From the NCBI GenBank assembly GCA_002943765.1, contig PQWQ01000010.1, positions 1,366,501-1,430,500 on the forward strand: DNA of 64,000 nt, in the 5' to 3' direction. Positions 52,111 through 64,000 of the stretch are shown here, piece by piece. Positions within the stretch are counted from its first letter, which is position 1, and every line of letters starts with the position of its first letter. This DNA is from Psoroptes ovis. Lineage: Eukaryota; Arthropoda; Arachnida; Sarcoptiformes; Psoroptidae. The translations under genes were made by a program, and so were the position numbers. Below the pieces are notes generated by a model. The model saw nothing but the letters and a program-made list of their open reading frames with translations. It had not been told where the DNA came from and ran no database searches.

Positions 52111-53064
52111 ATGATTTGGCCATCATTTACAATATATTTTCCTCGTAAATTGTCATCACTATCGAATGATAATAAAATGATATTTTTCAAAGAAAAATTT
52201 TTGAAAAAATTTTCATCTTGGTATCGAAATCGTCCAAGAAATTTTCATCATCATCAAAATAGTGACTGTCATCTATCTTGTAATATTATCATTTTCTCAA
52301 CGATTGTATCATTGTTTATATCATTGCTACCACAATATCACTGCTCATCATTGCCTTATTCATCATCTTCATCGTCATCATCATCATCATCTTCAACACC
52401 GATATTAATATCAAGATCAAAATCTAATCATCGTTTATCACAATCATCATCGAGATTAGCCAATCAAGCTCGACCGTTATCATCATTATCATCATCATCA
52501 TCATCATCGTCAAGATTGTATATGAATAATAATAATAATTTAAATAATCAATTATCAAATTCAACATTATTATATACAAATCAACATCAATATCAAAAGC
52601 CTTTTATCAATTATAATAATAATTATTATTATAATAGTAATAATAAATTATCCACACAAATACAACCGAAAGTACATGGTGCTGTTGATTGTATAATGGC
52701 AATACATAATGATATAACACGTTGTAATTATACATATCATCAATCATTAATGTCAACAATAAAAAAAGGTTATCTGAAAAAATCATCCGTTTATCGTAAA
52801 CAATATTGTTGTGGACATTGGATATTACAACGTTGTATATTCGGTCGAATGCAATCAATTTGTGATAAAGATACATATGAAAAAATTCGTGATGCTCGTT
52901 CAATGGAATGGAATAATGATGAACAAATTAATTGTGATAATTATGAACATAATTCACCAATTTGTTCATCATCTAATCAATTATTTTATTCAAAAAATTT
53001 ACCAAATTATTTTACTTATTTAATCAAAATTATATTAATAACAATTGTTATAATGATTATATAA
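52111..53064 (+). CDS. Cys-rich secreted or membrane protein, unidentified
   Basis: A single open exon encodes 317 residues. The N-terminal 55 residues are basic and are followed by a hydrophobic segment at about 58-73 (NIIIFSTIVSLFISLL). That fits a type II anchor or an unusually deep signal sequence. Ser and Asn tracts fill 80-180. A compact Cys-rich domain follows, with Cys194, 205, 233, 234, 242, 251, 275 and 285: an even number, with a CC pair ahead of GHWILQRC, suggesting four disulfides. The last 17 residues are hydrophobic (IKIILITIVIMII), as in a GPI-anchor signal or a terminal membrane helix. The context ACAAAATGA supports the ATG. A splice acceptor-like TTAAATAG at 52083-52090 lies just upstream, so an earlier exon is possible. 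AATAAA occurs at 53113 and 53137. No family is named with confidence. Confidence 0.75.
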   Translation: MIWPSFTIYFPRKLSSLSNDNKMIFFKEKFLKKFSSWYRNRPRNFHHHQNSDCHLSCNIIIFSTIVSLFISLLPQYHCSSLPYSSSSSSSSSSSSTPILISRSKSNHRLSQSSSRLANQARPLSSLSSSSSSSSRLYMNNNNNLNNQLSNSTLLYTNQHQYQKPFINYNNNYYYNSNNKLSTQIQPKVHGAVDCIMAIHNDITRCNYTYHQSLMSTIKKGYLKKSSVYRKQYCCGHWILQRCIFGRMQSICDKDTYEKIRDARSMEWNNDEQINCDNYEHNSPICSSSNQLFYSKNLPNYFTYLIKIILITIVIMII

Positions 53065-56000
53065 TTATTATGCAAAAAAAGCATGCAAAAATGTATTCAA
53101 AATTTCAACCAAATAAAAAAAACATAATTATATTGAATAAAACTTGTAAATATATTGAATATATAGTGGGCGACATACACACACATGCACACAAAAGTGG
53201 ACAGACCGAAAAAAAAACTATCACAAGTTATGATTATTATAAAATGAATTGAATCAAATCAAATTAAATTAATATATGACCAGAAGAGAATTCTAAAAAA
53301 AAAAATATTGAATCAAATCCTGATACAAATTCCAAATTCTGGAAATGAATGAACGATACATTTATTAGGCAACAAAAAGTAATCCAAGCTAAATTGAACA
53401 AAACAAAATGTAAAAACGTGACAAATACAAAATGATCAATGAAATAATCAAATGAAATTTAACGACAAATCAAAATCAAAATCGCTTGCAATATGGTCAA
53501 ATCGTTTTGGTTCGAACATTGTTTGTAACGTGATGATATTTATGTTATGATTATCATTATCATGATCGTTAAAATTATTATTATTATTATTACATTTAAT
53601 GATTTTTAATGATTATTATTTTGACCTAAATATTGTTTCTGGTTGTTGTAAAAATAATCTACGAAAATGTTTATTATTAATGTCTGTTCACAAAAAAATA
53701 AAAATAAAAAATAATCATGAATTTTTCCATGTTTCATCATGAATTTCAAAGAAAAGAATCAACCATCGAATCACTGTTTCAAAATCATTGCAACAAACAT
53801 TGAATTTCTTTTTCCCGAAAAAAAAACCAAATAATCAAAGCAAATAGTTAAATATTGTTTATATTTCTCCTCAGAGAATTCAACGAAAAATTTGTCAAAT
53901 TGATCAAATTTTTCTGACAAAATTCCAAAATTCCAATTTTGCCCTAACAAATCTATGAATATTTTTTGACACAAATCATTCAAAGTAAAAAAAAATCAAA
54001 TAAAATTAAATATGTAAATATGAAATAATAAAAATAAATAAATATGAAAATGGATAAAATGAACAAAAAATTCAAAAATGAAATTGAATTCAAAATTTAA
54101 AATAAAACAAATACCAAACGATAAACAATGAAAACAATAATAATAATAATAATAATGAAATATGTAAATCACAGAATTTAAATTCTGTGTAAGCACGAAC
54201 CCATTGTGAAAATATTTGGTTGATTTCATTCAGACCAACCAAAACCAAGAAATTGCAGAAAATTGAAGAAATCGGACGAAAATTCTTTCAATTTTTATTC
54301 ATTTCATTGACCTTTTTTGGTATTTAATTTGTTTATTCATTTATTTATATTTTGCTGTTGTTTTGAATAAAAAATGAATTTCATTCAATTTCAATTTCAT
54401 TTTAGTTCATTTTCATTTTTTGGAAAAATTTAAAAAATGAAAATTTTCCATAATTTTCCCCAATTTCTTCGAAGAATTCTTGAGAATTAAATTTTGTCTT
54501 CAAGTTCAGTCATTTCTTAGAAAAGAAAAAATTTAAAATTTGATATCTTCGATGGCAGCATTTGGTGTGTTTGTGTGTGTGTATCATCATTAAATAATAA
54601 TCATCATTATCATCATGGTTGTTATCACATCTTGGATAGAATTTTTCAATTTTTCTTTCATGAAAAAATTAAAAATTTCTTCCCTTTTTGTTCCATAGAA
54701 ATAATGGAACAATACATGCAAATTTAGTTCAATTTTAAAGGATGACATCGAATAAATAATATCCCGTGTAATTATGATAATAGTGAGCATCATCACCATT
54801 TTTCATCATTATCATTATCAGCATTATCATCATTGGAATCTCTTACTATTATCATTATTAATTCTATGACCAAACAATGACTAACACAATGATTATGTGT
54901 GTACGCAAGTACATTGAAATTTCTTAACAAATAAACAAAAACAACTAAGAATATTCGGAAAATTTTATCTTCTCAACTCTCGAATTGAATGTCGATTATG
55001 TAAATAATTTAGTTTTTTACCCACAATTCTTCCGATCCAACCAACGACTACAACATCAACAATAACAATGGTTCATTGATTCAACAACATCGATATTATT
55101 AAATAAGAATTATTTCCCATTATTATTATGATTATAATCATCTTCGATGATTCAATAATAGAATAATGGCTTAGCCAGTGAATTGTTTTCTTCGATTAGT
55201 TGAAAAAAATAATGGAAAATTCCATTGACATCAAATGGAATTTTCATTGAACAATAATAGTAATGACAATAAGAATATTAATGAAATTTCTATATTCATA
55301 TTTCATATTATTACTATGGTTTTAAAAAAAACATGATTATTATCACCAATATTATTATTTTCTCGAAAAATTCAATAATAATATTGACAATAGATTTTGA
55401 GAGATATTTGATATCAAAAATTTTTATTCAATTATAACAATCATAAGAATAATGGTGATAATCTCTAAGAAGAAAGAGAGAGTGAAATAAAGAATTCAAT
55501 TGTTCAATTCAAATTAAATTCTTTGATTCTTCTAATTCTTCGATTGATCACGATAACAACAATAGAAATATTTGAATATTGAAATGAATTTTTCGAATTG
55601 AAATATTGAAAAGTTGAGTAGAATTTGGAATTGAATTACGAATTGAACTTAATTCTTGTATGGAATTATTGAAAGAATAATGATTATGATAATAAGAATG
55701 ATTTCAATTCAATGAAAAATTCAAAATCATTGTTCTTCGATCATATGTAAATCAATAAATAGTGATAAATTGTTGTGTTGACAATAATCCGTTGAAATTA
55801 AATTCTTAATATGACAAGTAAATGAATGTGTTAATGAAGAATTTTCAATCAAACAATGTTTTTTTAGGAATTATTAATTTAAGGATTTTTCTCTCCTTTC
55901 TTAGGATAAATCTTCAATTTATAAAAATTCAATTGTATTCTCATTCTCATGTTCATCGCCAATCAAATGATTTGTAATGTCATTGTGATTATTATTCACC

Positions 56001-56563
56001 TTTGGATTGTTTTCGAGAGAAAAATCACAAAAATTTCTGGATTTTCATAGTTGATTTTAGAAAACAAAAATCGAAACTCAAAACATGACATACAATTAGA
56101 TTAATGAGAGTAATTTGATACATACAAATGCTGGACACGGCTAAACTACTTGATCATTGCAATTATAATTAGAATTATTATTAGAAACAACATCGACAAC
56201 AACAACAACGATTATGATTTGAATGATAATAATAATAATAATCAAAATAACGAATGTTTATGATAATCATAATAAAAAAAAAAATATTCATTGAAAAAAT
56301 GATCAAAATTTCAATCAACTATCAAAAATGTGAACCAACACACAAACACTCATAGAAATATACACCAATGAAAACAATGATAAAAAACAACAAAATAAAT
56401 GAAAATAATCAAAAAAAATGTGCACGGAATATTTAAAATTTCAAATTGAATATAATCACTTGAATGTTGTTGTTATTTGAGTTATGTTTTAATGAGTATC
56501 ATTTGAAAAAAAAAATACATTGGCATACATCGGGAAAAAAAAAACATGAAAACATTTCAAATA

Positions 56564-56642
56564 TTAAGTTGTCCCATAAGTTCTTGCCATTTTTTGAATG
56601 AAAAAAATTCAAAATACGGCAAGTACTTATGGGACAACCTAA
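56564..56642. mobile_element. 79-bp mariner-type MITE
   Basis: The element begins TTAAGTTGTCCCATAAGT and ends with the matching inverted repeat ending CTTATGGGACAACCTAA. The terminal 25 bases of each end match with two differences, and the interior continues as an imperfect palindrome. It is flanked on both sides by TA (56562-56563 and 56643-56644), the mariner/Tc1 target duplication. The ends resemble mariner-family termini (TTAGGTTG...ATAAGT). It has no coding capacity and must have moved with a transposase supplied elsewhere. Confidence 0.93.
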
Positions 56643-58042
56643 TACATGAAGATACATTTGAGCCAATTGAGCCAATTCATTGGCCATAAATGAGAGGAAA
56701 AAATTGTTTTAAATAATGAAATAATCTTTATTATTTCTCATTTTCTCCATTTCCAGCGAATAAATACTAAATTATTGATTAATTTAAATTGAATCATGAT
56801 GAAAATGATCATTTCAAATGAAAAAAAAATAACGATTATTATCATTATTATTGAATAATCATGGTAATAAAAAATAAATATAAATATAAAATATAAAATA
56901 TTGGAAATTGAATCAAATTTAATTTTGTTTTATTTTCTCATTTCTATCATTCGGTAATTTCATTTCTTTTTTTCTTTTTTTGAATACTTTCCAAGAAAAA
57001 TATACAAATTTCCAATTCAAAAATTAGAAAATAAAAAATTACAAAATGATCTGGTAAATAATTCAAAAAAAAACGAACATCATCATCATTATTATTGAAT
57101 GATTATGACTTTTTTGTATTAATGATAATAAAATGAAATACAAGATATTTTTGTGTTGAAATGTTTTTTTACAAAAAGCAATCATATTGAAAATACATGT
57201 GCGTATTCACCAATAGATTCAGAGGTCATGCATGTACTTATACAGTATTTTTTTCATGGTATTTTGTGAAATATTCAATGAATTTTAGATGTTAAATATT
57301 GGTCACGTGTAAAAAAATTTTAAATTTAAAAAATTAAGAATCATACAATGTTTTAATTTGTTTTCGACGATTTGTTTTTAAATATTTTCAGTTGAATAAA
57401 ATGAAAACATTGAAAAAATTCAATATTTTTCATATTTAATTGAAAAATTGATTTCATACTTCCGAATTTCAAAATTTTCAAAATTTTGAACTCAACTAAA
57501 ATCCTTTTCTGGCCGAAATCATTGAAATATTACACACAGTATCATTCGGGAAATAATAATTCAACGAATCACTAATTTTACGAGTCAATAAATAAACCGA
57601 CAAGATCTTAGAATTTTTTTCTTTACTCTTCCACAATATTGATCGTCATGAATTGATCATTATTATCATTATAATTAATACGCCGCAGAATTAAACGGAA
57701 TGAACCAAAATGAAATCAAATAAAATCACTGATGATTCACTAATCAATACAATCTGATCTGATGATGTCTGATCATTGATTTTTATCATTTTGAATTTTT
57801 TTTTTTTTTTTTGGATCAACTACTGAATGCATTACAATGAAAAATAGAATTTTTAATTGTAATCGCTTCGTTAGTCAAGAATTATTATCATCATTATCAT
57901 TTACCATGATTGTCTTGATAAAATTTAATATTTCTAAATTAATTTCAAAAATACAATTCAACAGTAACAGCAGAAAAGGCCTTAGTTTATAAACTGAAAT
58001 ACATCATTTTAAATCAAGACATCATCATTTATTTGAAATTGA

Positions 58043-58263
58043 AACCGAAAAATTTTCGAAATTCTTCAGAAATTTGGCTGTAAATTTTTATTATTGTTTT
58101 ACAGACGATATCAAAAAATATATTTTGCGGATACATTTGATGGAATTCTCAGGCTTCTTAGGCTCGATTCAGTTAATTCAGCAACAAATCCAGTTCGAAA
58201 GCAAATGGAAACAGTTGAACGAACCATAAACAGAAAAATCAATGATTTTAAATCTATTTTGTA
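58043..58263 (+). other. candidate terminal exon or pseudogene fragment
   Basis: A strong acceptor-like TTATTATTGTTTTACAG ends at 58104. The following frame reads RYQKIYFADTFDGILRLLRL and stays open to TAG at 58261-58263, with mixed codons and charged helical-looking sequence (METVERTINRKINDF). The same frame is open back to 58043. Another frame immediately upstream (57961-58080) is also open and protein-like, but a 25-base intron would be needed to join them, which is too short. No family is recognised. Confidence 0.3.
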
Positions 58264-59909
58264 GGGAAAAATAATTCAAATGTTCAAATTCAATGTAAAA
58301 TATCGACTAAATTAATTAAAATATGAATCCATCTTTTCGTTTTTCTGTTCTAAAAAAAAACACAGACAAAATGAGAAATTCATTAAAATTTCAGTCCGAA
58401 AAATATAATCATAATCATAATTAATTAACGTGGCGACCATAGCCAATACAACATAAACAATATAACACAATCATACAGTCGTTATGTATGCAATGTCTAA
58501 CCTGTCAGTTGAAAATTTCGCGAGAAATAGAAAATCCAGGACCAATCAATGACCCGAATCAAGCAGAAAAAAAATAGCCAAACAAATAATCATACGGACG
58601 CATATTAATCATATTTGAATAAATTTATTATTTATGGATTCAATTCAAATCCAAATTGAATTTAAATGTCTGAATATTCCTAAATATCTCAATTTTGAAT
58701 GATTTTGATCAAATTTCAAGGGAAAAAAATAGCAATAAAATGGAATAACCTAACCCAAAAGGAATAATCGTTTGAATCGCAGGGTCGAAGATTTTGCTGC
58801 AAAATTTAATGTCATTCATATTTCAACGATTATTACAATCATATGGCAACTACTGAATGATGATATCAATTTCTATCAAGCTAAGTTCACCATTTATTAT
58901 TTACCACTATTCACCATTGTTTATTTCGATGAAGAAAAACAAAATTAGAATAAAACATTTAAAAGTTTTTGGAATGAATTACAATTTGTTTATTTGTATT
59001 GTAATATGTTTGAATGTGTTTTTATAATATTCTTGAAACTTTTGCATATCGCAACCCAACACTTTCACATTTTCAATTTCAATAAATTCAATGTTTGTTT
59101 GTTTCCTACCACTCTTATTATTCACATGAAGATAATCATAGAGTTCAATCAGGTTGAATTCTATTATCAATATGAAAAAAATGAAAATGAAAATATTTTT
59201 CAAAACAACAAATATCAACCAAAGTATAATGGACAAAATATGCAAAAATATATTCCATTTCTTTCTGTTATTTTTTCGATAAAATTTTATCATATTTAGG
59301 TTATTATTATATATTGCCATTGCTATCGTATGAATCGTGTATGGTGTATATCTTGGTAAAATTCCATTTGTAATACGATAGATTATGTCATTATCATTAT
59401 CGTTATGGTTATCGTTGTTGGTGGTGGTTATTAAGTGAAATTATAGATTTTTTTTTCACTCTCTTTGCATTTATTTGTTTGAATGAAATTGTTTTAAATG
59501 AGTTTTGTCGCTGGAAAATACTGGGGAAAATTCGAGGAAATTTTGAAACAAAACAAAATGAGAAATCATTTTCTTATCTTGATTTAACCAGAAAATGCAT
59601 TTGATTCAATATCAAATCATTTTGAAATGGTGAAACCAGAAAAAATAAATAAATTCCTTTGAAAAGGTTGAAACAACAGAGAAACTCCTCTTCATTTCAA
59701 GATAATTTTCACTTTTTTTTCACATTTGAAGCGATAAAATGTTTGAAATATCTTTGAAATATATGTCCATCATCATCATCAAAGTGGTTTATGTGCGATG
59801 AATTTAAATTTCGGAATTTTTCTCCCGATTATGTGGAAATTGTGGCATTTTCCATCCACCTGATATCATTGCTTGACGCATAAACAGAGATGACAAAGAT
59901 GATTTAGAT

Positions 59910-59958
59910 TGGTGGACGGTTAGTTGGTCGATTGCTGATCGGCGACCAATGTCCACCA
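59910..59958. repeat. two-step hairpin
   Basis: TGGTGGAC (59910-59917) pairs with GTCCACCA (59951-59958), and inside it TTGGTCG (59924-59930) pairs with CGACCAA (59943-59949) around a 12-base loop. A 6-versus-1-base bulge separates the stems. It is GC-richer than its surroundings. It may be part of an RNA structure or a remnant of a palindromic element. Confidence 0.6.
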
Positions 59959-60068
59959 TCATTCATCATAAATATGAGATTAAAAATTCAACAGCAGCAG
60001 CAATTTCAATGATTAAATGTATTGAATTAACATTTGTTCTTGTTTTTTGGTTGAGATAATTTAAATTT

Positions 60069-60188
60069 ATGAATATCTGTGTGTGGTTTATGGTTTATCT
60101 TTTGATGCTCGTAATGATCGATTTACCTTGTGTACAATCATACAGCCTAATACCTCATACAACCAACGATGACAGCAAGATATGTTGA
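60069..60188 (+). other. 39-residue small ORF with signal-peptide-like N terminus
   Basis: The peptide begins MNICVWFMVYLLMLVMIDL and continues PCVQSYSLIPHTTNDDSKIC to TGA. The N terminus fits a signal peptide with likely cleavage after VQS, leaving a short polar peptide. The start context (T at -3) is weak and there is no recognised relative; it could also be a first exon. Confidence 0.3.
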
Positions 60189-63100
60189 GTTTTCCGTATT
60201 TTCGAAAATGGAATTTCATTTGTTTCATTCATTTCATCTACGATAAATTATCAATTAACCATAATTGACCACCTGGACAACGTTTTTTTCACTGTTTCTC
60301 TGGTTGAATTGTTTTCCACACATATCTGACATGCACATACACACACACACGAGGGCCTATTTGGGCCAAAAATTTTCTCGGAATGATGATGGAAACCAAA
60401 ACATACCAAAAAAACCAAACGAAAAATGTGAAAGAATCACGAATACATGATAATTTCTACAAGAATTTCATTGAATGAAATATTCATTCAGAATATATGA
60501 TTCTGGAACATGAATTCATGTATCAATGTGTTTCTAAGTGTAAGTTCATGTATACTTCATTTGTTTAATGATGTTTAATATCATTATTATTATTATTATT
60601 ATTATTATCAAAAATTCAATTTCAATTTCATCAAAAGTTTCATCATCGTTGCATGTAATGGAAATGAAAATATCCATCTACACAGAAACACAGGTCTAAA
60701 CGAATCAAAATCTACAAAAAACACACACATACTTTTTTATTCATAATTAATAAGTACCTGATGCCTGCACTTTTGCCCTGCGATCATCATTTAAATGATG
60801 ATAACTAAAATGTTTTTGGATGATTATGAGTGGAAAATCAAGGGAAAACTACATTATGATTCCGATTATCATTATAATAATAATGATGATGATAATTTGA
60901 TCTGTAAAAACAATCAAAATCAATTAACATTATTAAAGCTACGATTATGTAGAAAAATTAACTAATAATAATGATAATGATGGTCGATTATTCAATTTGT
61001 TTAGGAGTTCAGAGAATGAACACCTTGTATTTCTGTCTGTATTTCTTGTATGAATCGATGGTACTCTAATCGTTGATATTATGAGTACTTTGCCATAATT
61101 CTAATTGAACAAGTTTTTTTTGAATTTGATAAATTCAAAATTTTCATAATTTTGTCAAACAACACGAATCAATAGATCAATCCATATTTGGGAGAAATTG
61201 ATAAATGATGAATCAATTGATTGATTCATTTTTTTGAATCATTTATTAACACTAAATCATTTAAATTGATAAAATTTAATTTTGAATCAACGAAAAAAAA
61301 ACGTAAAAATTCACTGAAAAGTGAACGAAAATCCATTAATCAAAACATATGGAATATTATACGAGAGATAACGAGAGAAATGGAGTCTACATTTCAAACT
61401 ACAGGAACAAACATACATGGATCTGCGAAACCGAATTTGTTCACACATCGACAATATATTGACATAGAAATTGAAATGAAATCTGAAACAGGAGTTAGAT
61501 AGATAGATGGATGGATATCTTGAACGAAATATGAAAAAAAAACAAATAAATCATAATAAATGATTTAATAATATCATATCAAATGTGTAATATATTTCAA
61601 ATGTGATCACAAATAAATGATGTTTTAAAATAAATGAATGGATGCACGGGAAAAAATTTAATATCAAATCAATTAGTTTTATGCTGTGTTCGTGTGCGTA
61701 TTCGTGTGTGCGTGGACATTGCTGGATGCTGTTTAGCCATTTGGACTGATTTTGATGCAACTGTGTACACATCATCTGTGTCAATGGTGATCAAATCATT
61801 TATTATAATCAATAAACAGTCGAATGATGATGACCACCCGGTGTTTTTTCGGGACATTTATTCATTTTAATTTTCATTCGATTCAATTCAATTCATTTTT
61901 TGATTTGAATCACTTTGAATGATGATATTTCATACAGACACACACAAATACGTGACATTGATATTGATATTGGGGAAACAAATGGAAAAGCTCAGAGAGG
62001 AAAAAATGATATTAAATCACAGTCGTACATTCATTTATGTAACATTATGATTTATGAATCGTAAATATCAATTTTGAGTGATGATTTTCGCGGAAAAATA
62101 TTTCAGTAGAGATTAAGGCCAGAAAATAAAGATGTACCATTTAATTCAAAGATCGTCTTCGTAGGAAACCGGCCGCAATATGGAGATTCATATTGATGCA
62201 ACCGGTGCTTCGGCTTAATTTGGGCTTAATTTCATATCTTTGCAATATAAAATATTTTTTTTTTTAATTTCGTTCATTGAAAAATCAATGAATTATTCAA
62301 TATATGACTAAGCTGGAGAGAGAACAGAAATATGAATTTCGGGTTTCATGGTTTAATGAATTTTGATGCTGGAAAAAATTTAATTATAAACAGCATAGAT
62401 TAGGCAATGATTCAAAGGATGATTTAAGGGATGCATTTCAGTATGAGTGCATTTGAGTGTGATTCTGAAATCATTCATTAATTTCAAGCAAAATTCAAGC
62501 AAAATCGTGCTAAATATTCAACTAAATATTGATTTTCAAAATCGGGCAATTTACAAAAACCGATAATAAAATTTATGGAAGAAAAAATTATTCAAAATCA
62601 AAATTTTCACCATAATATCATAAACCATATATTTCACGCTTTCATTTCATATTTTTATGTATTGAATTATATTGAATCAAATCGATATTTATTTGCTTTA
62701 TTTGATTTAATTTTCGTTGAATTTATTTTACCCATTTTTCTCATCAGATTTTCCCGTTGGAAGAAATAATAAAATCACATCCAAAAACAACCGAAAAAAA
62801 TATCTTTGAACGTTTTTCCCTCAAATAAATTTCGATTCAAACATTTTGTTTCAACCGAAAATGAATTTGTTTGAATAAATATTGAATAAATAAATAAATG
62901 AATTGAATAAATTCTCAAATAAAAAATTCACAAATAATTCAAATTTACAAATGCATAAAATTTATTTCCATTCTCTCATTCATAGTGCCCATAGGATTAA
63001 AATCCCATGAGCATCTTTTATTACATTTCATTGCGTCTTTGTCTTTAGTCGAAGAAAAAATAAGAGGATGAGAGGAACGAAAGAAAAAATACAAAATTTT

Positions 63101-63672
63101 CTTAAGCCTTTATTTCTTCATTCAAAAAGAATCATTTCAAAATTTCATTGATTTTTATTTGCATTTCATACGTCTGTATATTTCTCTATGTGAATGGATT
63201 TCTCTTTCCCCATTTGTATCCACATTTTTTTTATATTAATATTCATTTATTATTCAAATTCACGAAAATTTATTATTCAAATTTTCGTTTTTTTTTTCAT
63301 TTCACAACTCTTCAAAGCTTCAAATGTTTGAATCAAATGTTTCAAATGAGTTTTATTCAACATTTTTTTTACATTTCATCTCGGTGACCATAAAGGGTGA
63401 CAGAAATATGTGTATTTTTGTTTGATTATGTAAAATGTTTTGTTGAAGAGATTTGCATTTTCAGACATTTTTAAAAAAATGTTTGAAACTAAATCCATTA
63501 TTAGTAATATTTCTATTTTAAGGGAATATATTTGGGCACCTATTCACTTTTGATACATTTACAGAATTAAAAATTTATCTTTGAGAAAATAGAAAGGTTT
63601 GAGAGAGGTTATTTTATTTACCTTTCAATTGATTTTTATTTATTTACAATAATAAATCACTTTTGAAAGTTG

Positions 63673-63692
63673 AGTAAAGTAAAGTAAAGTAA
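63673..63692 (+). repeat. (AGTAA)4 tandem repeat
   Basis: Four pentamer units in tandem near the right edge of the window. Confidence 0.85.
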
Positions 63693-64000
63693 ATTTACCT
63701 TACACTATTCTCGTTTATTGATGATTATTTATTTCTGAAACAAATTACTTTGAAATATAAACGATATTTGAAAATTTCTAAAAGTTTTTTCGAAAATTTA
63801 AAATCATCTATATTTGAATTTTACAAAGTTATTCATTCATTTATTCATACATAAAACAACGATAAGTAAAATCAGTGTGAAAATGTGTTGAAAATATTCA
63901 TTCATTTTCATTGTTTTTATTAAGAAGAATGAAATCAATTTTAATTTTGTTTTCAAAATGAAAGTCAATCGGAAAAAATTTATTTGGGAAAAAATACAAA

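Larger units (their letters stand above)
53065..64000. other. 10.9 kb gene-poor region
   Basis: No complete gene is supported. It contains a mariner-type MITE (56564-56642), an exon-like open frame with a strong acceptor near 58105, a compact hairpin (59910-59958), a signal-peptide-like small ORF (60069-60188), a GC-elevated island with a short stem (about 62108-62225) and simple repeats (ATT at 60583-60608, AGTAA at 63673-63692). Remaining open frames are T/A-rich and consistent with chance. Confidence 0.55.

Noticed and set aside
56499..56687. 62-codon minus-strand frame MANELAQLAQMYLHV...
   Set aside because: It runs through the MITE and its flanks; the frame is a product of the insertion.
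58979..59320. Overlapping open frames of 113 (-) and 101 (+) codons
   Set aside because: Open on both strands in T/A-rich DNA with no splice signals, conserved motif or family match; the frame length is not exceptional for the number of intervals tested.
1..64000. tRNA, rRNA and CRISPR search by eye
   Set aside because: No cloverleaf with A/B boxes, no rRNA-like conserved stretch and no regularly spaced direct repeats were seen; a tRNAscan or Infernal run would be decisive.

Overview
The window is eukaryotic and strongly AT-rich. It has short GT-AG introns (many under 100 bases), long A/T homopolymers and trinucleotide arrays, and proteins stretched by Asn, Ser, Gln, His and Asp tracts. Ten protein-coding genes are supported. 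Their best family matches (AUTS2/tay, 4E-BP, Nak/AAK1, USP16/45, cyclophilin, Derlin-1) are animal genes. Extreme low complexity together with compact introns is what I would expect of an astigmatid (dust) mite. That placement is inference from composition and gene style, not proof.

Layout. 1-8721: upstream DNA, then a large AUTS2-like nuclear protein on + (five exons; the true 5' end was not found). 10971-13683: 4E-BP on - with a 2.3 kb intron. 15788-22228: a nine-exon Nak/AAK1 (Ark family) endocytic kinase on -. Its 5' end faces, across a 2.1 kb shared upstream region, a USP16/45-type deubiquitinase on + (24358-26711) that lacks the zinc-finger ubiquitin-binding domain. 26914-29267: a secreted Gln-rich protein on -, divergent from a cyclophilin on + (30682-32691) with a long mitochondrial-like N-terminal extension and a good internal start. 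33447-34422: Derlin-1 on +. 34795-36341: an unidentified Ser/Asn-rich protein on +, convergent with an unidentified disordered protein on - (36622-39387).

39388-64000 is gene-poor. The only clear gene there is a Cys-rich membrane or secreted protein on + (52111-53064). The two flanking deserts (about 12.7 and 10.9 kb) hold a textbook 79-bp mariner-type MITE with TA target duplication (56564-56642), a near-perfect ~55-bp-arm hairpin whose mismatches partly become G-U pairs in the minus-strand RNA (44459-44580), several small hydrophobic or signal-peptide-like ORFs, and a few GC-elevated islands with protein-like open frames that cannot be assigned from sequence alone.

Functional links: the recognisable genes are mostly housekeeping regulators (translation control, endocytosis, deubiquitination, ER-associated degradation, protein folding, chromatin). 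They look like an ordinary arthropod gene neighbourhood, not a functional cluster. All splice junctions given were checked by eye for GT/AG and reading phase; none is supported by transcripts.
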